Shown here piece after piece: positions 6,700 to 16,102 of a stretch of DNA of 29,556 nt. Under the pieces are notes generated by a model. The model ran no database searches and was not told the DNA's origin. It saw only the letters and a list, made by a program, of their open reading frames with translations. Both the position numbers and the translations under genes were made by a program. Source of the stretch: Clostridiales bacterium (GTDB lineage Bacteria; Bacillota; Clostridia; Lachnospirales; WRAX01). The stretch covers positions 1 through 29,556 of the forward strand of contig JAITMW010000089.1 in assembly GCA_031277155.1 (NCBI GenBank), read 5' to 3'. Within the stretch, counting starts at the first letter, position 1, and every line of letters starts with the position of its first letter.

Positions 6700-7843
6700 C
6701 GTGCATCATTTTCTCAATAAACACACCATATCCCCGCAGCGGATTTTGCACAAACACGTGGGTTATGGCCCCCACAATCTTGTCGCCCTGCACAATGGGG
6801 CTGCCGCTCATGCCTTGCACAATGCCGTTTGTACGGGTTATCAGCCCCTGGTCGGTGATGCGCACCACCAGCCCCTTTTCGGCGCCCGAATCCTCGTTGA
6901 CGCTCTCGATGTAAACATCATAGGACTTTATGCCGCCGCCCTCAATATTGGAAAAAATCTTGGCGGGGCCCTGGTGGATTTGGTCGTGACGCGCGACCGC
7001 TAATTCTGCCGTGGGCAGACCCGCATAGCCACGGTTGATGTCGCCATACAGCCCCAGCTTCGTGTTTTTGTCAATGGCGCCAATTACGGCATCAGACCGA
7101 ATTTCGCCAATCAGCTCCCCCGGCTCGCCCTTTTTTCCCTTCACGACGTCTATTATGTGCGATTCCATAACCTGGCCGTGGCGCACCTTCATCAATTTGC
7201 GCGTATCCACATCCATAATGCCGTGCCCCAGCGCGCCAAAACGGCTTGTGATGGGGTCATAATAGGTTATTGTGCCTATGCCTTGGGTGCTGTCACGCAC
7301 CCAGCATCCAATTTTTGGATGCTTATCCGTGCCGCAAATTGCCGGCTGTACATCTAAACTGATTGTATCACCATCTCGCAGAATTTCCAGTGTGACACAA
7401 TCAGTTGCGGAAATTATGGTCCGGGAAAGCTGCGCGTGGCTGTACATTATGGCGTCATTGGCCTTCAGCAAGATGTCCCCGGCTTGTAACTTGCCGTCGC
7501 TGGGGCTTTGCGACTTGCCGTCAGGGTCGTCAAAGCTGTCTGTACCTAACACCATGATACCATCAGTATAGAAACGCACGCCGACGGTTATGCCCACAGG
7601 CACCAGCTGAGCTTCTTGCTTGGCCGGCTCTTTGGACGTACCAAAACGCAGGGCGAAAGCATCACTGTCATGGTGAGCTGCGTTGACGGCGACGGAATCT
7701 TCAAGAAAAATGTCGTTATATGGATATGCCTGAAATTCAGTATAATCCCTTATGCTAAACAGAAAATGCAAAAAAATAGAAACTAAAAGTATTGTCAGGG
7801 CAGCAAAAAGAAATTTCTTGTGGCTTGCCACAGGATTTTTCAT
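6683..7843 (-). CDS. spoIVB: SpoIVB serine peptidase
   Basis: Forespore-secreted serine protease that, in B. subtilis, cleaves SpoIVFA and so triggers pro-sigma-K processing in the mother cell. An N-terminal membrane anchor (about residues 10-30) is followed by a PDZ domain (about 85-165) and the SpoIVB (S55) peptidase domain. The triad can be placed by comparison with B. subtilis H236, D363 and S378: His in FGALGHG (residue 207), Asp in RITD (331) and Ser in GMSGSP (346). The D-to-S spacing of 15 is conserved. The ATG at 7843 is preferred, with GGAAG 9 nt upstream; a TTG one codon earlier is possible. It is the last gene of the leftward operon; spo0A, often next to it, is not here. Confidence 0.95.
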   Translation of the reverse strand: MKNPVASHKKFLFAALTILLVSIFLHFLFSIRDYTEFQAYPYNDIFLEDSVAVNAAHHDSDAFALRFGTSKEPAKQEAQLVPVGITVGVRFYTDGIMVLGTDSFDDPDGKSQSPSDGKLQAGDILLKANDAIMYSHAQLSRTIISATDCVTLEILRDGDTISLDVQPAICGTDKHPKIGCWVRDSTQGIGTITYYDPITSRFGALGHGIMDVDTRKLMKVRHGQVMESHIIDVVKGKKGEPGELIGEIRSDAVIGAIDKNTKLGLYGDINRGYAGLPTAELAVARHDQIHQGPAKIFSNIEGGGIKSYDVYIESVNEDSGAEKGLVVRITDQGLITRTNGIVQGMSGSPIVQGDKIVGAITHVFVQNPLRGYGVFIEKMMHEEKAA

Positions 7844-7933
7844 CAAAAATCACTTCCTTTGCGGTTTTAATTCAGGTTTGTGACTGGATTTATTTTCTCC
7901 GATATCACCGCCGCTATTCAGGAAGCTTATATG

Positions 7934-9619
7934 CTATTTGCCCTTTTTTGACATTTGTGCCAATTTTATCATTTCCTTGGCGGCCTTTTCTGTTGTAGAC
8001 GTAATGGCCGCGCCCCCTATCAAACGCGCAATTTCAGCGACTTTTCCGTCGCCCTCAAGGTTATGAACATAGGTGAAGGTTCGCTCGTTTATCTGACTTT
8101 TTTCAATCGCGAAATTAGCGTCGCCCATGGCGGCAATTTGCGGCAGATGAGTAATGCACAAAATTTGATGATTTTTTCCAATTATGGAAAGTTTTTCTGC
8201 CACTTGCTGGGCGGTTCGGCCGCTGATGCCCGCGTCAATCTCGTCAAAAATGAAGGTCTCAATGGTGTCATAGCTGGCCAGGGCGGTTTTCAGCGCCAGC
8301 ATCACACGGGACATCTCGCCGCCCGAAGCAATGGCCGACAGCGGCTTTGGCGGCTCGCCCACATTGGCCGAAATCATAAATTCGGCCCTGTCAAAGCCAT
8401 TTGTGCCAAATTCCGCCCGATTTGTAATCTCAATGGTAAAGCGCGCGGCCTCCATGCCAAGTTGCCGCAAAATGCCTTCAATCTGGGATTCCAGCATCCC
8501 AGCCGCATCTTTCCTAATTTTTGACATTTCCAAACAAACGCGCCCAATCTCCTTCTCCAGCAACTTTTTCTCCGCCGCCAGCCTCGCCAGCTCTTCACGT
8601 CCATTCTCAATCAAATTCAGTTTTTGCACCGTTTCGTCAAAGTGTTCTAAAACCTGCGTCACACTTCCGCGCCCATACTTTTGCTTCAGACGGTAAATTT
8701 GGTCCAGCCGCGCCTCAATTTCATCCAATTCCTGCGGGTCATGCTCTAAACTGTCTGTATAACGCAGCAAATCTCTGGCAGCATCTTCCAATTGCGCGTA
8801 AGCATCGTTCAAAGCCTCTGCCATATTTTTTTTGTCCGCGTCCAAAGCCGCGATTGTCTCCACATACTCCAGCACCCGCGCCACTTTGTCCAGGGCGCCA
8901 TTGTCGTCACGCAGCAGTTCCGCCGCCGCCGCCGCCGAAAAAACAATTTTTTCGGCACCCAAGAGCAGCTTGCGCCGCTGATAAAGCCGCTCCTCCTCAT
9001 CTGCCGTCAAGCCTGCCGCGGCAATTTCGTCAACTTGGAATCTATACATTTCAACGCGGCTTTCCCCGGCGTCCACGTCAGGAATGTCGGCCATGGCCTT
9101 TTGCAAGGCGCGGTATTCAGCGATAAATCCGGCCAGGCGCGCCTTTTTCGGCCCCAAATCGTCCTGACAAAAGCGGTCCAAAAGCTGCAAATGCTTCTGT
9201 GTGTTAAGAAGTGACTGATGCTCATGCTGACCATGCACGTCAATCAAAAGTGACGCAATCTCGCGCAGCATCCCGATTGTGACAGGCTTGCCGTTGATTT
9301 TGAGGACAGACCGCCCGCCTGCGGTTTGCGAACGAAAAATCAGCAAAGCCCTGTCCGCGCCAATGTTCACGCCCATGTCCGCAATTTGTTCTATAAGCTG
9401 GGCGTGCGCTACGGTGACAAAAGCCTCCACGGTGGCGGCCTCGGCCCCGCTGCGTATAAAATCCCGCGGCACGCGGCTGCCCAGCACAAAGTTAATGGAA
9501 TCAATTAAAATCGACTTTCCCGCGCCCGTTTCGCCCGACAGGACATTGAGGCCGGGGGCAAAGTCGATGGCCGCCTCTTCAATCAGCGCAACATTTGATA
9601 CTTTCAGATGCTCCAACAT
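7934..9619 (-). CDS. recN: DNA repair protein RecN
   Basis: SMC-like ATPase acting early in double-strand break repair. Walker A is GETGAGKS (29-36). Long coiled-coil arms occupy the middle, followed by the ABC signature ASGGEMSRVMLAL, Walker B in TFIFDEIDAGISG and an H-loop in CITHLPQIA. Length 561 aa is typical. The ATG at 9619 gives the family-like start MLEHLKVSNVALIEEA; a TTG at 9628 overlaps the nadK stop but has no usable site. The gene follows nadK closely. ArgR, commonly between tlyA/nadK and recN in Firmicutes, is absent. Confidence 0.96.
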   Translation of the reverse strand: MLEHLKVSNVALIEEAAIDFAPGLNVLSGETGAGKSILIDSINFVLGSRVPRDFIRSGAEAATVEAFVTVAHAQLIEQIADMGVNIGADRALLIFRSQTAGGRSVLKINGKPVTIGMLREIASLLIDVHGQHEHQSLLNTQKHLQLLDRFCQDDLGPKKARLAGFIAEYRALQKAMADIPDVDAGESRVEMYRFQVDEIAAAGLTADEEERLYQRRKLLLGAEKIVFSAAAAAELLRDDNGALDKVARVLEYVETIAALDADKKNMAEALNDAYAQLEDAARDLLRYTDSLEHDPQELDEIEARLDQIYRLKQKYGRGSVTQVLEHFDETVQKLNLIENGREELARLAAEKKLLEKEIGRVCLEMSKIRKDAAGMLESQIEGILRQLGMEAARFTIEITNRAEFGTNGFDRAEFMISANVGEPPKPLSAIASGGEMSRVMLALKTALASYDTIETFIFDEIDAGISGRTAQQVAEKLSIIGKNHQILCITHLPQIAAMGDANFAIEKSQINERTFTYVHNLEGDGKVAEIARLIGGAAITSTTEKAAKEMIKLAQMSKKGK

Positions 9620-9624
9620 ACCAA

Positions 9625-10428
9625 TCAAACCTTCTTCATCTTCATTCGCAAAATCTCATAAAAACCTAAACTGTTAGTTTTAATTATCTGTGTGCGATAA
9701 TCATTCGGATGTATAATAATGGAAAAGCCGCCCTCCGTGACGCGGGCCACCTCGCGGGGACTTAAAATCACGCCATCAAAGGAGATTGTGGCCTGCGAAG
9801 GGTGGGAAACACATATCTCGACGCAGTTGTCAACCGAAACAACAACGGGCCGGACGCTGGGCGACTGCGGGCAAATCGGCGTCACAATCACCATCTGCGC
9901 GTCGGGCTTTAACACAGGGCCGCCCGCTGCAAAATTGTAGGCCGTAGAGCCCGTGGGCGTGGCGACTATCAGGCCATCGGAGCGGAAAATGTCCACATGC
10001 TCGCCATCCACCTTCACGGCACATTCTATCATGCGCGCGCAGGCACCCCGATGGACTACAATGTCGTTTAACGCGAAATTTCGGCGCTCTGCAACATTAA
10101 CTGACAGCATCATTCGCTCCTGAATTTGGTAATTTCCCGCAAGCACCATCTGGATGGCATTTTTTGCCTGGGATTTTTCCACATCCGCCAAATAGCCGAC
10201 CTTGCCAAGGTTTATGCCCAAAAGCGGTATCGAGTGAATCACCGTGCGGCTTGCAGCTTGCAGCATGGTCCCATCGCCGCCCAAAACCACAAGAAAATCA
10301 ACGCCGGCCACAGTTTCGGTTGCGAATTCAATGGCCTCGCACCCTAAATCGCGCACAAATCTGATAAGTTCGCGCGTTGTGGCCTTGTCAATATCCTTGG
10401 CAATATTTGTAAAAAAGCCAATTCGCAT
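9625..10428 (-). CDS. nadK: NAD kinase
   Basis: Phosphorylates NAD to NADP with ATP or polyphosphate; it is the sole de novo source of NADP. The GGDGT motif is at 50-54 (LGGDGTMLQAAS). The NAD-binding loop reads INLGKVGYLAD, with Val-Gly-Tyr in place of the commoner Leu-Gly-Phe. The second motif, GLIVATPTGSTAYNFAAGGP, is intact. Length 267 aa is normal. The ATG is preceded by GAGGG at 6 nt. It lies 9 nt after tlyA. Confidence 0.95.
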   Translation of the reverse strand: MRIGFFTNIAKDIDKATTRELIRFVRDLGCEAIEFATETVAGVDFLVVLGGDGTMLQAASRTVIHSIPLLGINLGKVGYLADVEKSQAKNAIQMVLAGNYQIQERMMLSVNVAERRNFALNDIVVHRGACARMIECAVKVDGEHVDIFRSDGLIVATPTGSTAYNFAAGGPVLKPDAQMVIVTPICPQSPSVRPVVVSVDNCVEICVSHPSQATISFDGVILSPREVARVTEGGFSIIIHPNDYRTQIIKTNSLGFYEILRMKMKKV

Positions 10429-10437
10429 CCCATGCCC

Positions 10438-11163
10438 TCACTTTTCAACAAAAATCAAGTACTCCACATTGCCATTTTGGCCGGTTATTGGCGAAAAATC
10501 CATGGCCAATACGACCATCCCGGCATCAACAATCGCTGTAATAATCTTCTTTACGGCCGCAATATGCGCAGCAAGGCTTGTAACAACGCCCTTTTTGTTC
10601 AGGGCTTTGGGGCCGCACTCAAATTGCGGTTTCAGCAAAAAAATGGCTTGACCGCCCACGCCCAGAATTAGTGATACTTTGGGTATCACCTTCCCAAGGG
10701 AGACGAAAGAGAGGTCGACGGCGGCAAAGTCAGGCACAAAGGGCAATGCGGCGACATCGGCCGTCATGATGTTTGTGCCCTCCATGGAAACTACGCGCGG
10801 GTTATGCCGCAGCTTTTCCGCAAGCTGGCCATGGCCGTTGTCCAGCGCAATCACCGTGGCCGCGCCATGTTGCAGCATACAATCGGTAAAACCGCCGGTG
10901 GAGGCGCCGATGTCAATACAGAGCCGCCCTTTAAGACCTATTTCGAATTTATTGATTGCATGGGCCATTTTGACGCCGCCCCGTGATACATAGGGCAGCT
11001 TTTCGGCACAAATTTTTATGACACAATCAGCATCAAAGCGCGCGCCGGGCTTCGTCACTGTCATGTCCGCCACGGTACACTTGCCTGACAGTATTATCTC
11101 CTTGGCATATTCGCGCGACACGCCCATATGCTCACAAACAAGAATATCAAGGCGCTTTAGCAT
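10438..11163 (-). CDS. tlyA: TlyA family rRNA (2'-O-cytidine) methyltransferase / hemolysin-type protein
   Basis: An N-terminal S4 RNA-binding domain (residues 1 to about 60, MLKRLDILVCEHMGVSREYA) is fused to an FtsJ-like SAM methyltransferase domain with the motif CIDIGASTGGFTDCMLQ and a later AAVDLSFVSL. Mycobacterial TlyA methylates 16S C1409 and 23S C1920; Firmicutes homologues are assumed to act likewise, and the hemolysin label is historical. The ATG at 11163 is chosen because GGAGG lies 9 nt upstream and it starts the S4 domain; upstream codons to 11205 lie inside dxs. The start overlaps the dxs end by 17 nt. The dxs-tlyA-nadK-recN order is a known Clostridia arrangement. Confidence 0.94.
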   Translation of the reverse strand: MLKRLDILVCEHMGVSREYAKEIILSGKCTVADMTVTKPGARFDADCVIKICAEKLPYVSRGGVKMAHAINKFEIGLKGRLCIDIGASTGGFTDCMLQHGAATVIALDNGHGQLAEKLRHNPRVVSMEGTNIMTADVAALPFVPDFAAVDLSFVSLGKVIPKVSLILGVGGQAIFLLKPQFECGPKALNKKGVVTSLAAHIAAVKKIITAIVDAGMVVLAMDFSPITGQNGNVEYLIFVEK

Positions 11164-13009
11164 GGTTGATTGCCTCCATGATTCCGGAAAAAACACTATC
11201 AGCATCCAATTTTGTTAGCCTAGGCAACTCTTCTCTGGAGGCGGCGGGCAAAAATTCATCCCTTACGGCGAAAACATGGACCTGCTTGCCCATCATGGCA
11301 AAGCTTAGCCGTTGGCCAAAGCCTCCGTCATATACATTTTCTTCCAATGTAAATATATGGTCATAACCGCGCAATTTCTCCAGCAGTGCAGCATCCAGGG
11401 GCTTCACAAAACGTGAGCTAATCAGCGCAGGCGAAAATCCGGCATCCCCAAGCCTCTGCCACACATCATGCGCAACGGGCAGCATGGAGCCAACAGAAAG
11501 CAGCGCGATGCCCTCGCCCTGTTCCAAGATTTCCCATTTTCCATACTCGATGGCAGTGATACTTTTGGTATATGTATTCGTCGCCGCGGCCTTTGGATAT
11601 CGTATGGCAACCGGGCCGCCACGGGCAAAAGCCCACTCCAGCATGGCCTCAAGCTCTTTGCCGTCGCGCGGCGCAAGCACCGTCATGCCGGGCATATGTG
11701 ACAAATAGCTTAAATCAAACACGCCTTGATGGGTTTCGCCGTCGGCGCCCACAAAACCCGCCCTGTCAATTGCAAATACAACTGACAGTTTCTGTATGCA
11801 GACGTCATGAAGTATTTGGTCATATGCTCGCTGCAAAAATGTGGAATAAATTGAAACAATTGGGTGGAAACCGGCCTTCGCAAGACCCGCCGCAAAAGTC
11901 ACCGCATGGCTCTCCGCAATGCCCACATCGAAAAACCGCGCGGGGAAAGCCTTTTTGAAATTCGTCAAGCCGCAGCCATCGGGCATGGAGGCCGTGATGG
12001 CCACAATTTTTTCGTTTTGCCGCCCCATCTCTACAATTTTTTTGGAAAAAATATCCGTATATGTAATTTCACGCTTTGTGGCCACAGGCTGCCCGGTCGC
12101 CGGGTTAAAAGGCTCTACCCCATGAAACTTGTGTGGCCGCCGCATCGCCGCGGCATAGCCCTTGCCCTTTTTCGTCAGCACATGCACCAAAATAGGCCCG
12201 CGAATGGCCTTCACATTTTGCACCACGGATATCAATTGGTTGATATCATGCCCATCTACAGGCCCATAGTATTTAAATCCCAATTCTTGGAATAATACAC
12301 CCGGCAGCAGCAGATATTTTAACTGGCTCTTGGCCTTTTTGATGAAATCTTTGGTAAATCTGCCGGCAAATGGAATACTTTTTAAAAATCTCCGCACATC
12401 GCGCTTCGCTGAAATATAGGTTGGCGCGGACCGCAAATCGTTTAAATATCGCGAAAGCGCGCCCACATTTTCAGATATGGACATCTGGTTGTCATTCAAA
12501 AAAACTATAATGTCAGTATCACTGCGCCCGATATTGTTGAGTCCTTCCAGCGCAAGTCCGCTTGTCAGCGAGCCATCGCCGATGACGGCGGCTACCTTGG
12601 TGTTGGCGCCCCGCAAATCCCGGGCAATTGCCATGCCCAGCGCCGCCGACAGGGATGTGGAGCTGTGGCCCACATCAAAGGCGTCGTGGGGGCTTTCCGC
12701 GGACTTTATAAAGCCGCTGAGGCCGCCCATTTTTCTGAGAGTATCAAATTGCGCCCTGCGCCCCGTTAAGATTTTATGGGGATAGGATTGATGCCCCACA
12801 TCCCACACAATCTTGTCCTGGGGCGAATTTAGGCAATAATGCAGGGCAATTGTCAGCTCTACCACGCCCAAATTTGACGCCAAATGGCCGCCGGTTTGTG
12901 AAACCGATTGCAGCAAAAATTTCCGCATCTCGGCCGCCAGGGGCGCCAATTGCTCAATTTTAAGTCGCTTTAAGTCCTTTGGTGAATCTACCTTATCCAA
13001 AAGTATCAT
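11147..13009 (-). CDS. dxs: 1-deoxy-D-xylulose-5-phosphate synthase
   Basis: ThDP-dependent condensation of pyruvate and glyceraldehyde 3-phosphate, the first step of the MEP isoprenoid pathway. GGHLASNLG (40-48) carries the conserved active-site His. The ThDP/Mg motif GDGSLTSGLALEG is at 144-156, ending at NDNQMSI. The transketolase-like central domain has the DVGIAESHAVTFAAG segment with the catalytic Glu and RAGFVGADGETHQG. A C-terminal transketolase domain ends the 620-aa protein, which is of usual length. GAGG precedes the ATG by 6 nt. Clustering with ispA (farnesyl diphosphate synthase) places two isoprenoid steps in one operon. Confidence 0.97.
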   Translation of the reverse strand: MILLDKVDSPKDLKRLKIEQLAPLAAEMRKFLLQSVSQTGGHLASNLGVVELTIALHYCLNSPQDKIVWDVGHQSYPHKILTGRRAQFDTLRKMGGLSGFIKSAESPHDAFDVGHSSTSLSAALGMAIARDLRGANTKVAAVIGDGSLTSGLALEGLNNIGRSDTDIIVFLNDNQMSISENVGALSRYLNDLRSAPTYISAKRDVRRFLKSIPFAGRFTKDFIKKAKSQLKYLLLPGVLFQELGFKYYGPVDGHDINQLISVVQNVKAIRGPILVHVLTKKGKGYAAAMRRPHKFHGVEPFNPATGQPVATKREITYTDIFSKKIVEMGRQNEKIVAITASMPDGCGLTNFKKAFPARFFDVGIAESHAVTFAAGLAKAGFHPIVSIYSTFLQRAYDQILHDVCIQKLSVVFAIDRAGFVGADGETHQGVFDLSYLSHMPGMTVLAPRDGKELEAMLEWAFARGGPVAIRYPKAAATNTYTKSITAIEYGKWEILEQGEGIALLSVGSMLPVAHDVWQRLGDAGFSPALISSRFVKPLDAALLEKLRGYDHIFTLEENVYDGGFGQRLSFAMMGKQVHVFAVRDEFLPAASREELPRLTKLDADSVFSGIMEAINHAKAP

Positions 13010-13021
13010 TTTGACCTCGAT

Positions 13022-13468
13022 TTAATATAGTGACAGGGCGACAATGATGCCCAAAACACCGCCGGCGGCCACTTCTATAGGGGTGTGGCCCAACATCTCC
13101 TTTAGCTTCTTTTCAAACTCGAAGCCCGAATTTTCGATGCTCGCCAAAATATCATTTATGACCTTAGCCTGATTTCCCGCCGCGCGCCGCACTCCCGACG
13201 CGTCATACATGACGATTAGGCTGACGATGGCGCCCAGCGCGAAGATAGGCGAATCAAAGCCCTCCGTAAGGCCAATCACGGTGGTGACGGCGGTGACGAA
13301 GGATGAGTGCGAACTGGGCATACCGCCCGATGACATCAAAAGCCCCCAATTTAGCCGCCTTTTGCGCAGCAGCTCTATGATGATTTTGATGACCTGCGCC
13401 GTCAGCCAGGCGCAAAGGGCTATCCAAAGGGCATAATTGCCCAAGATTTGGTAAATAAAGTGCGACAT
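13022..13468 (-). CDS. Divergent PAP2 family (DUF212) membrane protein
   Basis: A 148-aa membrane protein of the YuiD/DUF212 family. The signature GGMPSSHSSFVTAV (about residues 48-61) resembles the phosphatase motif of PAP2 enzymes, and MYDASGVRRAAGNQAKVIN is the second family block. About three to four hydrophobic segments are seen. It may hydrolyse a lipid phosphate such as an isoprenoid diphosphate, which would fit its place between ispA and dxs, but the activity of this family is not established. ATG 13468 has AGG 7 nt upstream; a TTG directly before it is less likely. Confidence 0.88.
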   Translation of the reverse strand: MSHFIYQILGNYALWIALCAWLTAQVIKIIIELLRKRRLNWGLLMSSGGMPSSHSSFVTAVTTVIGLTEGFDSPIFALGAIVSLIVMYDASGVRRAAGNQAKVINDILASIENSGFEFEKKLKEMLGHTPIEVAAGGVLGIIVALSLY

Positions 13469-13472
13469 CAAA

Positions 13473-14315
13473 TCACCTTGTTCTATGAAGCAGATTTTCT
13501 GTCAAAGCCAACATAAAGTCCGAATTTTCCAGTTTTTTCAGCGCGCCAATTGCGGCGGCTGATAGGTCGTCATGGATTTTTTTGGCGGCATCAATGCCCA
13601 AAACTGCGGCATATGTAGGCTTTCCCAGCTCTTGGTCTCCCTGTGAATCCAGCGAATCATCTTTTAGCTGAAAGGCCATGCCCAAATCCAAGCCGATATT
13701 TTCCATGAGACATACAGTTTCATTGTCGCGGCCGGCGGACAGCGCGCCGCACCCAAAGGCCGCCATAAACAGCTTCGCCGTCTTATTTTTGTAGATATAT
13801 TCAATGTCGGCGGCGGTTGCGGGCGCGTTTTCAAGGCGTATATCCATAACTTGCCCGCCAATCATGCCCGATATGCCTGCATAATTTGCAATTTTTGCCA
13901 TGCATTTCAAAGAATGTATATTATTGTTGACGATGCAAAAATTTGACATAATCTCATATGCCCGATTAAGCAAAGCATCGCCGGCCAAAAGCGCCATGGC
14001 CTCGCCAAAAGCCACATGGCAGGTGGGCTTGCCCCGCCGCGAATCATCATTATCCAGTGCTGGCAAATCGTCATGGATAAGCGAATATGTGTGTATCATT
14101 TCCAGCGCGCAGGCAAAGGGCAGGGCGTCCGTCCGCCGCCCGCCAAGCATGTCGCACACCCCAAGCAAAATGACGGGGCGTATGCGCTTGCCCCCCGAAA
14201 ACAGGCTGTACCTGGCGGCCTCGTAAATCACTTCGGGATAGGCAATCTGCAGGTGCCTTTCCAATTCGTGGTCGATTAAGCCAATATACTCTTGCAACTG
14301 TGTGTTAAAATTCAT
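13473..14315 (-). CDS. ispA: Geranylgeranyl/farnesyl diphosphate synthase (polyprenyl synthetase)
   Basis: Condenses IPP with allylic diphosphates, probably giving farnesyl diphosphate for undecaprenyl and quinone synthesis. The GGKRIRP substrate motif is present. The first aspartate-rich motif is HDDLPALDND. The second is KDDSLDSQGD, with Ser in place of the usual Ile. The chain is 280 aa. The ATG at 14315 is preferred because AGGG lies 9 nt upstream and the start MNFNTQLQEY matches the family; the ATG at 14324 has a site with no spacing. The 5' end overlaps xseB by 11 nt. Confidence 0.94.
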   Translation of the reverse strand: MNFNTQLQEYIGLIDHELERHLQIAYPEVIYEAARYSLFSGGKRIRPVILLGVCDMLGGRRTDALPFACALEMIHTYSLIHDDLPALDNDDSRRGKPTCHVAFGEAMALLAGDALLNRAYEIMSNFCIVNNNIHSLKCMAKIANYAGISGMIGGQVMDIRLENAPATAADIEYIYKNKTAKLFMAAFGCGALSAGRDNETVCLMENIGLDLGMAFQLKDDSLDSQGDQELGKPTYAAVLGIDAAKKIHDDLSAAAIGALKKLENSDFMLALTENLLHRTR

Positions 14316-14547
14316 CCTCGTCATCCCTCATGCGAAAAGGCCGCGTTTCGCCCGCTTTTGCGATATTCTTTGAAAGCAGCAGCACTTCCTTTTCTGCGGC
14401 CTCCAAGGCCTCGTCACAGGCTGCCGCCAGCGCAACACCCTCTTTGTACAGCGCAAGGGAGGCCTCCAGCGGCATGTCCGCGCCCTCAATGGCGGCGATT
14501 ATCTCGTCCATGCGCCTGATATTTTCCTCAAAGTCGAAATTCTTCAT
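14305..14547 (-). CDS. xseB: Exodeoxyribonuclease VII small subunit
   Basis: The 80-aa helical subunit of exonuclease VII. The typical beginning FDFEENIRRMDEIIAAIE and the MPLEASLALYKEGVAL block match the family. It binds XseA to form the enzyme that degrades single-stranded DNA to oligonucleotides. It starts immediately after the xseA stop codon, and its own stop lies inside ispA. Confidence 0.94.
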   Translation of the reverse strand: MKNFDFEENIRRMDEIIAAIEGADMPLEASLALYKEGVALAAACDEALEAAEKEVLLLSKNIAKAGETRPFRMRDDEDEF

Positions 14548-15666
14548 CTAAATTATCTCCGCCTCTCTTGCCATATCGGAAAATTGCACAACTATGCGTT
14601 GTCCCGATATCAAGTCCGCGCCTGATTTTACGATGTTTCCGTCGGCATCTTTGGCCAGCACAAAGCCGCGGCTCAACACTGACAGTGGCGATACCTTCTC
14701 CAGCAGCTGCAACTTCGCCGCCAGCAGGCTTCGCTGTGCGCTGATTTTGCTGACCTGACGTTCGGGCGAAAGCCGGTAAAGGCGATTATCCAAAGCCGCG
14801 CGGCAATCCGCCAAACGGTCGCCCATGGCCTCGTGCATCCGGTCCGCGAGATATGCCAGCTGGGCCTGCATTTCGTCCAGCCGCGGTGTGGCCAGCTCTG
14901 CCGCCGCCGTTGGCGTGGCCGCCCGCAAATCCGCCGCAAAATCGCAAATCGTCACATCAATTTCGTGGCCAACCGCCGAAATCACAGGAATTGCGGAGCC
15001 ATGCACCGCCCGCGCCACAATCTCGGTGTTAAAAGCCCATAAATCCTCGGCGCTGCCGCCGCCGCGGCCCACAATCAGGATATCCGCGCCGCTGTTTTCG
15101 TTGGCGACTTCGATTGCGCGGACAATATCAGCCGGCGCATCGTCCCCCTGCACCAACGCGGGCACCAAAATCAGCTGCACAAGCGGGTTTCGGCGGCGCG
15201 CGGTGTTTATCATGTCAAAAACGGCAGCCCCCGTAGGCGAGGTGACAATGGCTATTTTCTCGGGATATTTCGGCAGGGAACGGTCATTATCAAAAATTCC
15301 CTCTTGGTGTAGCTTGGTCTTTACGGCCTCAAGATTGTCGCGAATTTTGCCGCGCCCGATATTTTCCATAAATTCGCCGATAAATTGCACATCGCCCATC
15401 TTTTTGTAGAGGGCCACACGCCCATAAATCTGGACAAAATCCCCGTCTTTCGGCCCGAAAGGCAAATTGCCCGCATCGCCTTTAAAAATCACACAGCGCA
15501 ACGATGCGGCCTCGTCCTTTAGGCTGAAATACAGGTGTCCGGAGCTATGCCGCCGAAAATTGGAAATTTCTCCCTCAATCAGGATGCTGCACAGAAAAAT
15601 GTCCTCCTCCAGCAATTCCTTCATATATTCAACGACCCTAGAAACCCTATAGGCTTTGATTTTCAT
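14548..15666 (-). CDS. xseA: Exodeoxyribonuclease VII large subunit
   Basis: Catalytic subunit of ExoVII. An N-terminal OB-fold (about residues 1-100, with IEGEISNFRRHSSGHLYFSLKD) is followed by the catalytic domain with VTSPTGAAVFDMI, ILIVGRGGGSAEDLWAFN and AVGHEIDVTICDFAADLRA. It is about 372 aa, shorter than the 440-460 of B. subtilis or E. coli, mainly in the C-terminal coiled region. ATG 15666 is preferred over 15675, whose AGAGGG site would be only 2 nt away, although its own spacing of 11 is long. It overlaps the nusB end by about 20 nt. Confidence 0.94.
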   Translation of the reverse strand: MKIKAYRVSRVVEYMKELLEEDIFLCSILIEGEISNFRRHSSGHLYFSLKDEAASLRCVIFKGDAGNLPFGPKDGDFVQIYGRVALYKKMGDVQFIGEFMENIGRGKIRDNLEAVKTKLHQEGIFDNDRSLPKYPEKIAIVTSPTGAAVFDMINTARRRNPLVQLILVPALVQGDDAPADIVRAIEVANENSGADILIVGRGGGSAEDLWAFNTEIVARAVHGSAIPVISAVGHEIDVTICDFAADLRAATPTAAAELATPRLDEMQAQLAYLADRMHEAMGDRLADCRAALDNRLYRLSPERQVSKISAQRSLLAAKLQLLEKVSPLSVLSRGFVLAKDADGNIVKSGADLISGQRIVVQFSDMAREAEII

Positions 15667-16102
15667 CGGCTTCATCGCCCTCTCTCAGCTTCCTTACAAT
15701 TTTTCCCAACACGCCGTTGACAAACTTGCCGCCATCCTCCGACGAAAAGGCCTTGGCCAATTCCACCGCCTCATTTATGGACGTCCCGTCGGGAATTTTG
15801 TCGTCATGCAGAATTTCATAGACGGCCAGGCGCATTATGGCCAAATCCACCTTGGAAATGCGCGAAATATCCCATGTTGCCGAGGTTTCGGCGATATATG
15901 CATCAATTGTATCAAGATGCGCATAAACACCTTGTATCTCGCCGAGGATGAAGTCCATCTCGCTGGCGCCCTCTTCGGCAAAGCTGTCCAGGTAATAGTC
16001 CAAATCCTCGGAAATGGCGCAATCCGCGCAAAAATCGCGCGCAAAAACCAGGCAAAAGGCGTGCCTTCTGTCGCTTTTGCGCCCTATGCTCCTCTTGCTC
16101 AT
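15647..16102 (-). CDS. nusB: Transcription antitermination factor NusB
   Basis: An all-helical RNA-binding protein that pairs with NusE/S10 on boxA during rRNA transcription. The N-terminal SDRRHAFCLVFARDF, the central WDISRISKVDLAIMRLAVYEIL and the C-terminal SINEAVELAKAFSSEDGGKFVNGVL blocks are all intact (the last is given here in family form). Length 151 aa. The start overlaps the yqhY stop by one base (TAATG), indicating coupled translation. Confidence 0.95.
   Translation of the reverse strand: MSKRSIGRKSDRRHAFCLVFARDFCADCAISEDLDYYLDSFAEEGASEMDFILGEIQGVYAHLDTIDAYIAETSATWDISRISKVDLAIMRLAVYEILHDDKIPDGTSINEAVELAKAFSSEDGGKFVNGVLGKIVRKLREGDEADENQSL

Noticed and set aside
7844..7933. A sporulation-sigma promoter for spoIVB in the 90-nt gap after recN
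   Set aside because: No convincing sigma-F or sigma-G hexamer pair at proper spacing could be read; the gap holds no other clear feature.
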